From the NCBI GenBank assembly GCA_944319885.1, contig CALUFC010000007.1, positions 1 to 64,000 on the forward strand: 64,000 bases of DNA, written 5' to 3'. Shown one piece after another: positions 17,534-26,539 of the stretch. Both the position numbers and the translations under genes were made by a program. Within the stretch, counting starts at the first letter, position 1; each line of letters begins with the position of its first letter. The notes beneath the pieces are model-generated. The model made no database searches and was not told the origin of the DNA. It saw nothing but the letters and a program-made list of their open reading frames with translations. The DNA is from an uncultured Coriobacteriaceae bacterium. GTDB lineage: Bacteria > Actinomycetota > Coriobacteriia > Coriobacteriales > Coriobacteriaceae.

Positions 17534-17833
17534 ATGAAGGTATTGCTAGTATGCGCTGGCGGTATGTCGACGAGCATGGTGATGAAGAAGCTCGAGAAGT
17601 ATGCCGCCGCCAACGGCATCGAGGGTTTCGAGGTCTCTGCGGTGGGCGTTGGCGCGTTCCGCGACGTCGTGGACAACTATGACGTGGTCCTGCTGGGCCC
17701 GCAGATTAGCTACAAGAAGGACGACGTTGTCGAGGGCTCCAACGGCAAGCCGGTCGGCGTGATCGCCCCGGCAGACTACGCCATTGGCAACTGCGAGCAC
17801 ATTTTTGCTCAAATCGACTCACTGATGGCTTAG
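17534..17833 (+). CDS. PTS lactose/cellobiose-family IIB component
   Basis: A 99-residue IIB protein. MKVLLVCAGGMSTSMVMKKL holds the phosphorylated cysteine (residue 7) and the P-loop-like turn. LLGPQISYKKDDV and the C-terminal DYAIGNCEHIFAQI are typical of cellobiose IIB. It takes phosphate from IIA and gives it to the sugar held by IIC. GGAGGG precedes the ATG. Confidence 0.92.
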   Translation: MKVLLVCAGGMSTSMVMKKLEKYAAANGIEGFEVSAVGVGAFRDVVDNYDVVLLGPQISYKKDDVVEGSNGKPVGVIAPADYAIGNCEHIFAQIDSLMA

Positions 17834-17862
17834 GCCATCCCGTACTCTGAAAGGAGGCTCGT

Positions 17863-19140
17863 ATGGAAGCGCTTCAGAAGTTTCTGGAGAAGTGGCTCAT
17901 GCCCATCGCGGCGAAGCTCGAGAAGCAGCGTCATCTGCAGTCCATCAAGGACGGCATGATCGGCGTCATCCCGTTCGTCGTGGTTGGTTCCATGTGCCTG
18001 CTGCCAACCGCCTTCATGAACCTCATCGGTTCCGGCCCGGTATACGATGCTCTCAACACGGTGAATCCGTTCTTCTCGAAGATCGCCGGCTTCACCAACG
18101 ACTGGGTGTCCATCTACGCCGCCTACCTCATTGCGCGCTCGCTGGCGAAGCGCTATGACATCGACGGCCCGATGCTCGGCATCTCCGCCATCGCCGTGCA
18201 GCTCATCCTCGTGGGCTACACCGTCGATGCCGGTGACGGCGTCACCGCCTTCGGCACGGGCTACATCGGCGCGACCGGCCTGTTCTGCTCCATCGTGGGC
18301 GGCCTCATGACGGCCGAGATCACGAACGCCCTCATCAAGCACAAGATCGTCATCACGCTGCCCGACAGCGTGCCGTCGATGGTTGCCGAGAGCTTCTCCG
18401 CCCTCATCCCGCTGTTCGCCACCGCCGGTGCCGCCTCGCTCATCGCGACGCTGTGCAGCACGTTCGCCGGCGTCACCTTCCCGCAGCTCATCATGAATGT
18501 GCTGGCGCCCGCCATCAGCACCATGGACTCGCTGCCCGCCGTGCTCATCGTGATGTTCCTCACCCAGCTGCTGTGGTTCTTCGGTCTGCATGGCCCCAGC
18601 ATCACGCAGGCGGTGTGGGCGCCGTTCGCCCTCACCTACACGGCTGAGAACGCCGCCGCCTTCGCCGCCGGCGAGGCTGCGACCCACGTGTTCACCTACG
18701 GCTTCTACTACAACATCATGCAGGTCACCGGTTCGGGCCTCACGCTCTTCCTGGTCATCTTCATGGTGTTCTCGAAGTCCGAGACCTACAAGGCCATCGG
18801 CCGCGCCGCCATCGTGCCGTCGTTCTTCGGAATCAACGAGCCGGTTATCTACGGTGCCCCCATCATGCTGAACCCGTTCCTGTTCATCCCGTTCGTGTTC
18901 GGTCCGGTTATCTGCACCGCCATCGCCTACCTGTCGATGGCGAACGGCCTGGTGGGCATGCCGGTCATCAATCCTCCCGGATTCCTCCCGCCCGGCGTGA
19001 GCGCCTACCTCATGACGCTCGACTGGAAGTCGGTCGCGCTCGTGTTCATCCTGCTCATCATCATGGGCATCCTGTACTACCCGTTCTTCAAGGCCATGGA
19101 AAAGAACCAGGTCGAGGAAGAGCAGGCCGCAGCAGCGTAA
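17863..19140 (+). CDS. PTS cellobiose-family IIC permease
   Basis: A 425-residue polytopic membrane protein of the Lac/Cel IIC family. The N-terminal cytoplasmic helix (KWLMPIAAKLEKQRHLQSIKDGM) is followed by about ten hydrophobic segments. Family motifs are GVIPFVVVGSM, LLWFFGLHGPSIT, and the substrate-site loop FFGINEPVIYGAPIMLNP. It imports a beta-glucoside or chitobiose-like sugar as its 6-phosphate; the exact sugar cannot be read from sequence. The neighbouring GH4 enzyme suggests a beta-glucoside such as cellobiose. Confidence 0.92.
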   Translation: MEALQKFLEKWLMPIAAKLEKQRHLQSIKDGMIGVIPFVVVGSMCLLPTAFMNLIGSGPVYDALNTVNPFFSKIAGFTNDWVSIYAAYLIARSLAKRYDIDGPMLGISAIAVQLILVGYTVDAGDGVTAFGTGYIGATGLFCSIVGGLMTAEITNALIKHKIVITLPDSVPSMVAESFSALIPLFATAGAASLIATLCSTFAGVTFPQLIMNVLAPAISTMDSLPAVLIVMFLTQLLWFFGLHGPSITQAVWAPFALTYTAENAAAFAAGEAATHVFTYGFYYNIMQVTGSGLTLFLVIFMVFSKSETYKAIGRAAIVPSFFGINEPVIYGAPIMLNPFLFIPFVFGPVICTAIAYLSMANGLVGMPVINPPGFLPPGVSAYLMTLDWKSVALVFILLIIMGILYYPFFKAMEKNQVEEEQAAAA

Positions 19141-19340
19141 GCTCCCGCATGCTGCATCTGGCGGCGGGCAGGTTCGCCCGAGCGCGCCGCCGAGACGGGG
19201 TACCGCGCCTCGATACGTTCGCGCCGCCCCGTTCACGATCCACAAGCAGGGGTCGCTCCCCGGCCCCTGCTGTGAGATAGGCTTCCGGCCCGTTGGGAGA
19301 CATGCCACGGGCTTTCCGCCGAACCGTGTCGTTTGAGTGA

Positions 19341-20693
<1,353 letters not shown>

Positions 20694-21011
20694 GCTCGCC
20701 GCGTAGCACCTGCGCTGCGGCACCGTAGGCGCTGCAGCGCAACCGGTCCTCTGCGAGGACCTGCGGCACATCGCCGTTCCGCCCGGATCGGGCTTCGCGG
20801 GGCGGTGCACCCACTCCCCGGGCTTGCACCGCCCCCAGGCTAAACGCCTCACCGTTCCGCCCTGCTCCGGGCTCGTCTCGAAGCAGGGCGGACGTTTTTT
20901 TCCGGCGGACGTGGCGGACAAGAAGGGACGTGCGCGGGGATGCCGCGTGGCGTGTCTCTTCTTTTCCGGTACGTTCACGGCCGCGACGCGGCCTGAGAGA
21001 AAGGAGCTCAG
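20694..21011. other. Gene-free gap after the 6-phospho-beta-glucosidase
   Basis: About 320 bases. The middle is GC-rich with several short self-complementary stretches. It includes the intrinsic terminator described separately, then about 110 bases leading to the AGAAAGGAG ribosome binding site of the next gene. No open frame has coding features. Confidence 0.5.
20856..20901 (+). terminator. Intrinsic terminator of the beta-glucoside operon
   Basis: An 11-bp stem (20856-20866 with 20882-20892), a 15-base loop, and a run of seven to eight T residues. The strong structure suggests most transcripts of the PTS/GH4 operon end here. Confidence 0.88.
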
Positions 21012-21614
21012 ATGAGCTATTCCATGTGGGAGCATGCCACCACCAAGCACGGAATCGAGGTGGACGAGGCCGTCTCCGCGCTGCAGAAGTGCATTCGCCG
21101 TTCCAAGGAGGAGGATGCCGTTCGCTTTGCGTACGAGCTCTACATCACGAGCCCCGTGCTGCTCGAGAAGGTGTGGAGCCGCTTGGTCTCGATCTCGGTT
21201 GAGGATATCGGGTTTGGCAACCTCAACGCCGCCGTCTATATCAACACGCTCAACCAGATGCGTAAGGGCTATGCCTACGACGACGTCGACCAGCCCATGT
21301 TCTTCGTGCACGCCATCCGCATCCTGTGCGCGAGCGAGAAGGACCGCTCGACGGACTTCCTCAAGAACATCGTGATCAAGACCGCCGCGATGGGCCAGGT
21401 GCCCGAGGTGCCCGATATCGCCCTCGACAAGCACACCCGCCGCGGTCGTGAGATGGGTCGCGATTCCCGCCACTTCTACGAGGAGGGCTGCCTGGTGTTC
21501 CCGCAGGCCGAGGTCGACAACGACTATCGCGCCCGCTATGGCAAGGTGATCGAGGAGTACAGCCCCGATAAGGTGGAGCCCGACGCGTTCCAGTATGCGG
21601 TGGGCCGCTTCTAG
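21012..21614 (+). CDS. Stand-alone protein resembling the C-terminal region of RarA/MgsA
   Basis: A 200-residue helical protein without Walker motifs. LEKVWSRLVSISVEDIGFGN contains the EDIG motif of the RarA/MgsA (replication-associated recombination) C-terminal domain. FVHAIRILCASEKDRSTD and DKHTRRGREMGRDSRHFYEEG match that domain's later helices. The ATPase half is absent, so it cannot be a clamp-loader-like ATPase itself. I do not know its function. It lies directly downstream of the beta-glucoside operon terminator and has its own AAAGGAG site. Confidence 0.65.
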   Translation: MSYSMWEHATTKHGIEVDEAVSALQKCIRRSKEEDAVRFAYELYITSPVLLEKVWSRLVSISVEDIGFGNLNAAVYINTLNQMRKGYAYDDVDQPMFFVHAIRILCASEKDRSTDFLKNIVIKTAAMGQVPEVPDIALDKHTRRGREMGRDSRHFYEEGCLVFPQAEVDNDYRARYGKVIEEYSPDKVEPDAFQYAVGRF

Positions 21615-21761
21615 CAGACGCTTGTCGCACGCGGGTGGCTGCCGGGTGGCGCGTTGCGCGCCCGGCGGCGCCCGCGTGCGCATGAGATGGCACGGGCTGC
21701 GTGTGCGCAGCCGCATCGCGCGGATCCCCGATACGAAACTCCGCGCCAGAAAGGAGACACG

Positions 21762-23183
21762 TTGTCAGACGCGATGAACCAGCAGGCGAAGACGGTGCCG
21801 TTCGAGCGCGTGCTCGACGGCAAGCTGATCGCCTCCATCGTGGCAGCGGGAAGCCTGTCTTTCTCGGCCGTGGTGTTCGAGACGGCCATGAACGTTGCGC
21901 TTCCCGCCCTCATGGGGGAGTTCGCCGTCGATACCGCCACCATCCAGTGGATCACCTCGGGCTATCTGCTCATGCTCTCGGTGATGATTCCCACCTTCTC
22001 GTTCTTGAAAGCGCGCTTTCCGCTCAAGCGCCTGTTCGTAACGGCGGTGCTGCTCTTTTTGTGCGGCACGCTCTTGTGTGCCTTCGCCCCGATGTTCCCC
22101 GTGCTGTTGCTCGGTCGTGTGATCCAGGGTGTTGGCACCGGCATTGCCATCCCACTCATGTTCAGCATCGTGGTCGATCAGGTGCCCTATGACAAGATGG
22201 GCCTCATGATGGGCGTTGCCTCGCTCATTACGTCGTTCGCGCCCGCCGTTGGCCCCTCCTACGGCGGCATCGTGATGGAGATCGCCAACTGGCGCTGGGT
22301 GTTTCTGTGCCTCGTGCCGCTGGCGGCGCTCTCGTTCGTGATCGGCGCGCTGTGCATTCGCCAGGCGACGCCGCTCAGCCGCCCGCGGTTCGACATCGTG
22401 GGCTTCGGGCTCATCGCGGTGAGCTTCTTCTCGCTCATCTTCGGCATCAACACCGCCTCGCGCGAGGGGGCGAGCGCGCTCGTGACCGCTATCTTCGCGG
22501 TGTTTGTGATCGGCCTGATGCTGTTTGCCGTGCATGCGCGCCGCTGCGACCATGCGCTCATCAACCCGCGCGTGTTCCGGCACCCGGCGTTTGTGTGCTC
22601 GGTTGTGGTGGTCGCTGCCGTGGCCTTCGCTATCTTGGCGTTCGCCTACCTCGTGCCCAATTACGCGCAGCTGGCGCTGGGCGCGTCGGCGTCGCTTTCG
22701 GGTACGTTGCTGCTGCCCGGCTGCGCGCTCGTGATGATCTCGCCCATCGGTGGGCGCATCCTCGACCGCGCGGGCGCTGCGGTGCCCATCACCATCGGCA
22801 TGGGGCTCATGCTGCTTTCCTGCGTGCTGTACATGCTGTTCGCTCATGTGCTGACGCCGATGATGATGCTCGTGTTCTATATCTTCTTCGGCCTGGGCCA
22901 GGGTCTTGGCTTCAGCACCACGATGACGCACGGCTTGCAGTGCCTGCCCGAGGAGCTGCGCACCGATGGCAACTCGGTGTTCAACACGCTGCAGCAGCTT
23001 GGCGGCTCGGTGGGCGTGAGCGCTGTGACGGCGGTGGTTGGCGCCGCGCAGGCGGGCGCCTCCGACATGGCTGCGGCGACAGCGCTCGGCGGTTACGAGG
23101 CGTTTATCCTGCTCGTGGGGATTATCGGCGTGGCCTGCCTGAGCAACTTCGCGGCCTTTAGGCTCAAGCGCAAGCGTCAGTGA
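21762..23183 (+). CDS. MFS transporter, DHA2 (EmrB/QacA-like) family
   Basis: A 473-residue membrane protein with about 14 hydrophobic segments, as expected for the DHA2 drug:H+ antiporter group. VVFETAMNVALPALMGEFAVDTATIQWITSGYLL is the family's first-helix block. LLLGRVIQGVGTGIAIPLMFSIV is motif C-like, and LRTDGNSVFNTLQQLGGSVGVS is the late loop. The start is most likely TTG 21762, five bases after AAGGAG; ATG 21774 is too far from that site. Substrate unknown. It converges on deoB through two hairpins. Confidence 0.88.
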   Translation: MSDAMNQQAKTVPFERVLDGKLIASIVAAGSLSFSAVVFETAMNVALPALMGEFAVDTATIQWITSGYLLMLSVMIPTFSFLKARFPLKRLFVTAVLLFLCGTLLCAFAPMFPVLLLGRVIQGVGTGIAIPLMFSIVVDQVPYDKMGLMMGVASLITSFAPAVGPSYGGIVMEIANWRWVFLCLVPLAALSFVIGALCIRQATPLSRPRFDIVGFGLIAVSFFSLIFGINTASREGASALVTAIFAVFVIGLMLFAVHARRCDHALINPRVFRHPAFVCSVVVVAAVAFAILAFAYLVPNYAQLALGASASLSGTLLLPGCALVMISPIGGRILDRAGAAVPITIGMGLMLLSCVLYMLFAHVLTPMMMLVFYIFFGLGQGLGFSTTMTHGLQCLPEELRTDGNSVFNTLQQLGGSVGVSAVTAVVGAAQAGASDMAAATALGGYEAFILLVGIIGVACLSNFAAFRLKRKRQ

Positions 23184-23207
23184 CGTCGACGTTGGCCGAT
23201 TGCCGTG

Positions 23208-23244
23208 GCGCCCGGTACGTAGCAGATACGTGCCGGGCACCGTG
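23208..23244. terminator. First of two hairpins between the MFS gene and deoB
   Basis: GCCCGGTACGT pairs with ACGTGCCGGGC (one G-T pair) across a short loop. Its sequence resembles the second hairpin at 23272-23308. No T tract follows. Confidence 0.5.
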
Positions 23245-23266
23245 CGTTGTATGCGTAATCGCTGCC

Positions 23267-23308
23267 AAAAAGCGCCCGATACGTGCTGCGCAGGCACATA
23301 CCGGGCGC
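23267..23308 (-). terminator. Intrinsic terminator of deoD-deoB
   Basis: A 14-bp stem with one G-T pair and one A-C mismatch (23272-23285 with 23295-23308), followed on the minus strand by five T residues (23267-23271). It lies 28 bases past the deoB stop. Confidence 0.8.
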
Positions 23309-23335
23309 CTGAGTTCGCGTGCGTGTGCAGCGGGC

Positions 23336-24547
23336 CTAGCGCACGGCGTCCAGGAAGCTCGTGCCCTCGCCCATGCTCGCAACGCAGAAGTTGTCGAGCA
23401 CGGTGGCACCCAAGTCCGAGCAGGTGCTGCGCAGACCAAGATCGCAGCCAGGCGATGCCATCGCGGGCGACCATGCCAGAAGCGGTACGAGCTCTCGGGT
23501 GTGGTCGGTCCCGGTGTGGGTGGGGTCGTTGCCGTGGTCGGCGGTGACGAGCAGCAGGTCGTCGTCGCGCATGGCGTCCATGACGCGCCCTAGACGTTCA
23601 TCGAACGCTTCGAGCGCTTCGCCGTAGCCCTGGGCGTTGCGGCGATGGCCGTAGACGGTGTCGAAGTCCACGAGGTTGGTGAAGCACATGCCGCACCAAT
23701 CGCCGGCCATGACCTCGTCGACATGGTCCATGCCGTCCATGTTGCTCTCGTTGTGGTAGCTGCGGCTAAAGCCGTGGCCGCAGAGCAGGTCGTAGGTCTT
23801 GCCCACGGCGATGGTATCGTAGCCGGCCTCGTGCAGGCGGTCGATAACGGTGGGACCGTACGGCTCGAGACCGTAGTCGCGGCGATTCGCGGTGCGGGTG
23901 AAGTCGCTTGCGCAGGTGCCCACGAAGGGCCGTGCGATCACGCGGCCCATGGTGATCTCGGGCCCGTCGATGAGCGTGCGGGCGTACTCGCAGATGCGGT
24001 AGAGCTCGTCGATAGGGACGACGTCCTCGTGCGCGGCGATCTGCAGCACCGAGTCACCGGAGGTGTAGATGATGAGCTCGCCGGTTTCCAGCTGCCGCTC
24101 GCCGTAGTCGCGGATGACCTCGGTACCGGAGTAGGGTTTGTTGCAGATAACCTTGCGCCCCGAGAACGCCTCGATCTTCTCGAGCAGGCTCGTGGGGAAC
24201 CCGTCTGGGAAGTAGTCCACGTGGAAGCGGGCGGGCAGGCACACCATTTCCCAGTGGCCGTCGAGCGAATCGTTGCCATAGCTGATGACCTGCATCCGTC
24301 CGAAGGCGCCGCGCGGTGCTTGGGGCTTCGCGATGCCGGCGAGACCGCCGGGATGCGTCTTGGTGATGCCGAGCGACACGAGGTTGGGAATGGCGAGCGG
24401 GCGGTTCATCTCGGATACGAAATACTCGGCGATGTGCCCCAGCGTATCGGCGCCGGCGCTGCGGTAGCGATCGGCGTCGGGAGCATGGCCCACGCCCACC
24501 GAGTCGATCACGATGGCGAGGATGCGTTGATATCGCTTGTAGTTCAT
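23336..24547 (-). CDS. deoB: Phosphopentomutase
   Basis: A 403-residue alkaline-phosphatase-superfamily enzyme interconverting ribose/deoxyribose 1- and 5-phosphates. IVIDSVGVGHAPDA near the N terminus provides metal ligands. GNDSLDGHWEMVC contains the phosphorylated-Thr/Ser region, and LLVTADHGNDPTHTGTDHTRE near the C terminus carries the remaining metal-binding Asp and His residues. ATG 24547 is chosen because AGGGAGC precedes it. It follows deoD by 14 bases, forming a nucleoside catabolism operon. Confidence 0.95.
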   Translation of the reverse strand: MNYKRYQRILAIVIDSVGVGHAPDADRYRSAGADTLGHIAEYFVSEMNRPLAIPNLVSLGITKTHPGGLAGIAKPQAPRGAFGRMQVISYGNDSLDGHWEMVCLPARFHVDYFPDGFPTSLLEKIEAFSGRKVICNKPYSGTEVIRDYGERQLETGELIIYTSGDSVLQIAAHEDVVPIDELYRICEYARTLIDGPEITMGRVIARPFVGTCASDFTRTANRRDYGLEPYGPTVIDRLHEAGYDTIAVGKTYDLLCGHGFSRSYHNESNMDGMDHVDEVMAGDWCGMCFTNLVDFDTVYGHRRNAQGYGEALEAFDERLGRVMDAMRDDDLLLVTADHGNDPTHTGTDHTRELVPLLAWSPAMASPGCDLGLRSTCSDLGATVLDNFCVASMGEGTSFLDAVR

Positions 24548-24561
24548 AGCTGCTCCCTGCG

Positions 24562-25281
24562 CTATGCCCATGCGTGCGCCGTCTCGAGCGCGATCTTGAT
24601 CATCTCGTTGAAGCTCGTCTGGCGCTCCTCGGCGGGCAGGCCCTCGCCGGTTGCGGGGATGTCGGAGACCGTGAGCAGGCACAGCGCGCGCTTGCCCGCG
24701 GCGGCGGCGTTCATGTAGAGGGCTGCCGATTCCATCTCGCAGGCAAGGACGCCCATGGGCTTCCAGGCGCGCGTGTTGGCGCCGCCGTCGTAGAAGACGT
24801 CGCTCGAGAGGACGTTGCCCACATGGATGGGCAGCTCGAGCCGGCGGGCGGCATCGACGGCGGTCGAGAGCAGGCCGTAGTCGGCGATGGGGGCAAAGGT
24901 GCCCGGCAGGTTGTACTGGTAGGCGTAGTTGGAATCGGTGCAGGCGCCCTGGGCGGCAATGACGTCGCGCAGCTTCACGTCGTCGGCATATCCGCCGGCT
25001 GAGCCCACGCGGATGATCGACTCGACGCCATAGTTGTGGAAGAGCTCGTAGGAGTAGATGCCAATGGACGGCATGCCCATGCCGTGGCCCATCACCGAGA
25101 CGGCCTTGCCGTTGTAGGTGCCGGTGAAGCCGGCCATGGCGCGCACGTTGGTGACCTGGCGGGCGTCCTCGAGGAAGTTTTCGGCGATATAGCGGGCGCG
25201 CAGCGGGTCGCCCGGCATGAGCACGACCTTGGCGAAATCGCCTTCATGAGCGGCGTTGTGAGGGGTGGGGGTCTTCGGCAT
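24562..25281 (-). CDS. deoD: Purine-nucleoside phosphorylase, DeoD type
   Basis: A 239-residue hexameric-type enzyme that splits purine (deoxy)nucleosides with phosphate to base and pentose 1-phosphate, the substrate of deoB. KVVLMPGDPLRARYIAE is the phosphate-binding start. SIIRVGSAGGY, CEMESAAL (ribose-binding Glu and Met) and TVSDIPATGE (catalytic Asp) follow. ATG 25281 has GGAG at the right spacing. Confidence 0.95.
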   Translation of the reverse strand: MPKTPTPHNAAHEGDFAKVVLMPGDPLRARYIAENFLEDARQVTNVRAMAGFTGTYNGKAVSVMGHGMGMPSIGIYSYELFHNYGVESIIRVGSAGGYADDVKLRDVIAAQGACTDSNYAYQYNLPGTFAPIADYGLLSTAVDAARRLELPIHVGNVLSSDVFYDGGANTRAWKPMGVLACEMESAALYMNAAAAGKRALCLLTVSDIPATGEGLPAEERQTSFNEMIKIALETAHAWA

Positions 25282-25618
25282 AATGGCTCCAATCATAACG
25301 ACGGACTGATGCTAGCTTGATTGTCGCTCGTTCGTGCCATCTGCAACGCGTCGTTCTTTGCCATGTAGGCGGCATGATGGGGTGACAAGACGAGGCAGGC
25401 TGCGTTGTGTCATGCTGTGGTGCAAGGGTTCGCCCCCGTCCGCTGCATTTTGGCATATCCCCACCGTGTCAACACATTTCAGCCCTTTGCTGGACGCGTT
25501 TCCGGCATATTGCGCGCACACGTGTAAAATATGGCGAAGTTGTTCACGCCGCGCAGGCGCGGTATACTCGTTCGAGCTTGATTTTCAGCATTGTTATGAT
25601 TGCAACCGGAGGGAACAC
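25282..25618. other. Divergent intergenic region between deoD and tatA
   Basis: About 337 bases, AT-richer than the genes. It holds the tatA promoter described below, and presumably the deoD promoter and any deoxyribonucleoside-responsive operator on the other strand, which I could not identify. Confidence 0.5.
25540..25568 (+). promoter_or_regulatory. Sigma-70-like promoter of tatA
   Basis: TTGTTC (25540-25545), a 17-base spacer and TATACT (25563-25568), about 50 bases before the tatA start. Confidence 0.65.
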
Positions 25619-25876
25619 ATGGGTTTCTTGCCAAAGGGTTTTGAGTGGATCGTCATCCTGGTCGTGGTTCTGGTCATCTTCGGGCCCAAGAACCTCCCGA
25701 AGCTCGGTAAGTCGCTGGGCGCTACCGTGAAGAACCTGCGCGAAGGCATGCAGGGCGAGGACGAGGCCGGCGAGACCGTCGAGGAGGAGAGCGACGAGGA
25801 TCGCGAGATTCGCGAGCTCGAGGCCAAGCTTGCAGAGGCAAAGAAGAAGAAAGAGGAGTCCGAGGACGCTGAGTAG
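25619..25876 (+). CDS. tatA: Twin-arginine translocase subunit TatA
   Basis: An 85-residue protein: one N-terminal membrane helix (about residues 8-21, FEWIVILVVVLVIF), the hinge FGPKNLPKLGKSLG, an amphipathic helix, then a long acidic and lysine-rich tail. This is the TatA/TatE pattern. tatC is not in this window. CGGAGGG lies about six bases before ATG 25619. greA begins 92 bases downstream. Confidence 0.9.
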   Translation: MGFLPKGFEWIVILVVVLVIFGPKNLPKLGKSLGATVKNLREGMQGEDEAGETVEEESDEDREIRELEAKLAEAKKKKEESEDAE

Positions 25877-25968
25877 TCCGGCTCCATCTGTGGGGTAATG
25901 TGGCGACCGGCGATGCGCATGCGCTCCCGGTCGCTTTCGTATCAAGCGTGGATGCAAGGAGTTTTTGC

Positions 25969-26442
25969 ATGACAACGACGGAAATCGTACTGACTGCCGA
26001 GGGGCGCCAGAAGCTCATCGATGAGCTCGAGTGGCGCGAGGGCGACCTGACCAAGCAGATTGTTGAGCGCATCAAGACCGCGCGCGACTTCGGCGACCTT
26101 TCGGAGAACTCCGAGTACGACGATGCCAAGGAAGAGCAGGCTAAAAACGCTGCCCGCATCGCAGAGATCCAGGCTATCCTCGCCAACGCGAAGGATGCCG
26201 AGTCGCTCGACCACACGCTGACCGTCTCCATTGGCTGCACCGTGTCGCTGGTCGATGGCGACGGCGCGGTGACCGATGTCACGCTCGTCGGTACCACCGA
26301 GACCAACTCGCTCGAGCACAAGATCTCCAACGAGTCGCCTGTTGGCCGCGCCATCATCGGTCATGCCGAGGGCGAGACCGTCGAGGTTGTCACGCCGTCG
26401 GGCAAGTCGCGCATCTACACCATCGCCAAGATCACGCGCTAA
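25969..26442 (+). CDS. greA: Transcription elongation factor GreA
   Basis: A 157-residue factor that stimulates transcript cleavage in backtracked RNA polymerase. The N-terminal coiled coil contains LTAEGRQKLIDELEW and the acidic tip DFGDLSENSEYDDAKEEQ. The C-terminal FKBP-like domain ends with ISNESPVGRAIIGHAEGETVEV. It lies upstream of lysS, as in several Gram-positive genomes. ATG 25969 has AAGGA eight bases before it. Confidence 0.95.
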   Translation: MTTTEIVLTAEGRQKLIDELEWREGDLTKQIVERIKTARDFGDLSENSEYDDAKEEQAKNAARIAEIQAILANAKDAESLDHTLTVSIGCTVSLVDGDGAVTDVTLVGTTETNSLEHKISNESPVGRAIIGHAEGETVEVVTPSGKSRIYTIAKITR

Positions 26443-26475
26443 GTTTCGGTTCTCTGGCGCATCAACAAACCGCAT

Positions 26476-26512
26476 GCTCCCCGGGACCGCACAGGCCTCT
26501 GGGGAGCTTTCT
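26476..26512 (+). terminator. Hairpin between greA and lysS
   Basis: A 7-bp stem (GCTCCCC with GGGGAGC) and an 18-base loop, followed by TTTCTT. It could terminate greA transcripts or reduce readthrough into lysS, which starts 28 bases further on. Confidence 0.65.
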
Positions 26513-26539
26513 TGTTAGAAACCCGTTCAAGGAGCACAC

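Noticed and set aside
26443-26539. T-box or other riboswitch before lysS
   Set aside because: The 97-base gap is too short for a T-box and lacks its conserved bulge sequence; only a simple terminator-like hairpin is present.
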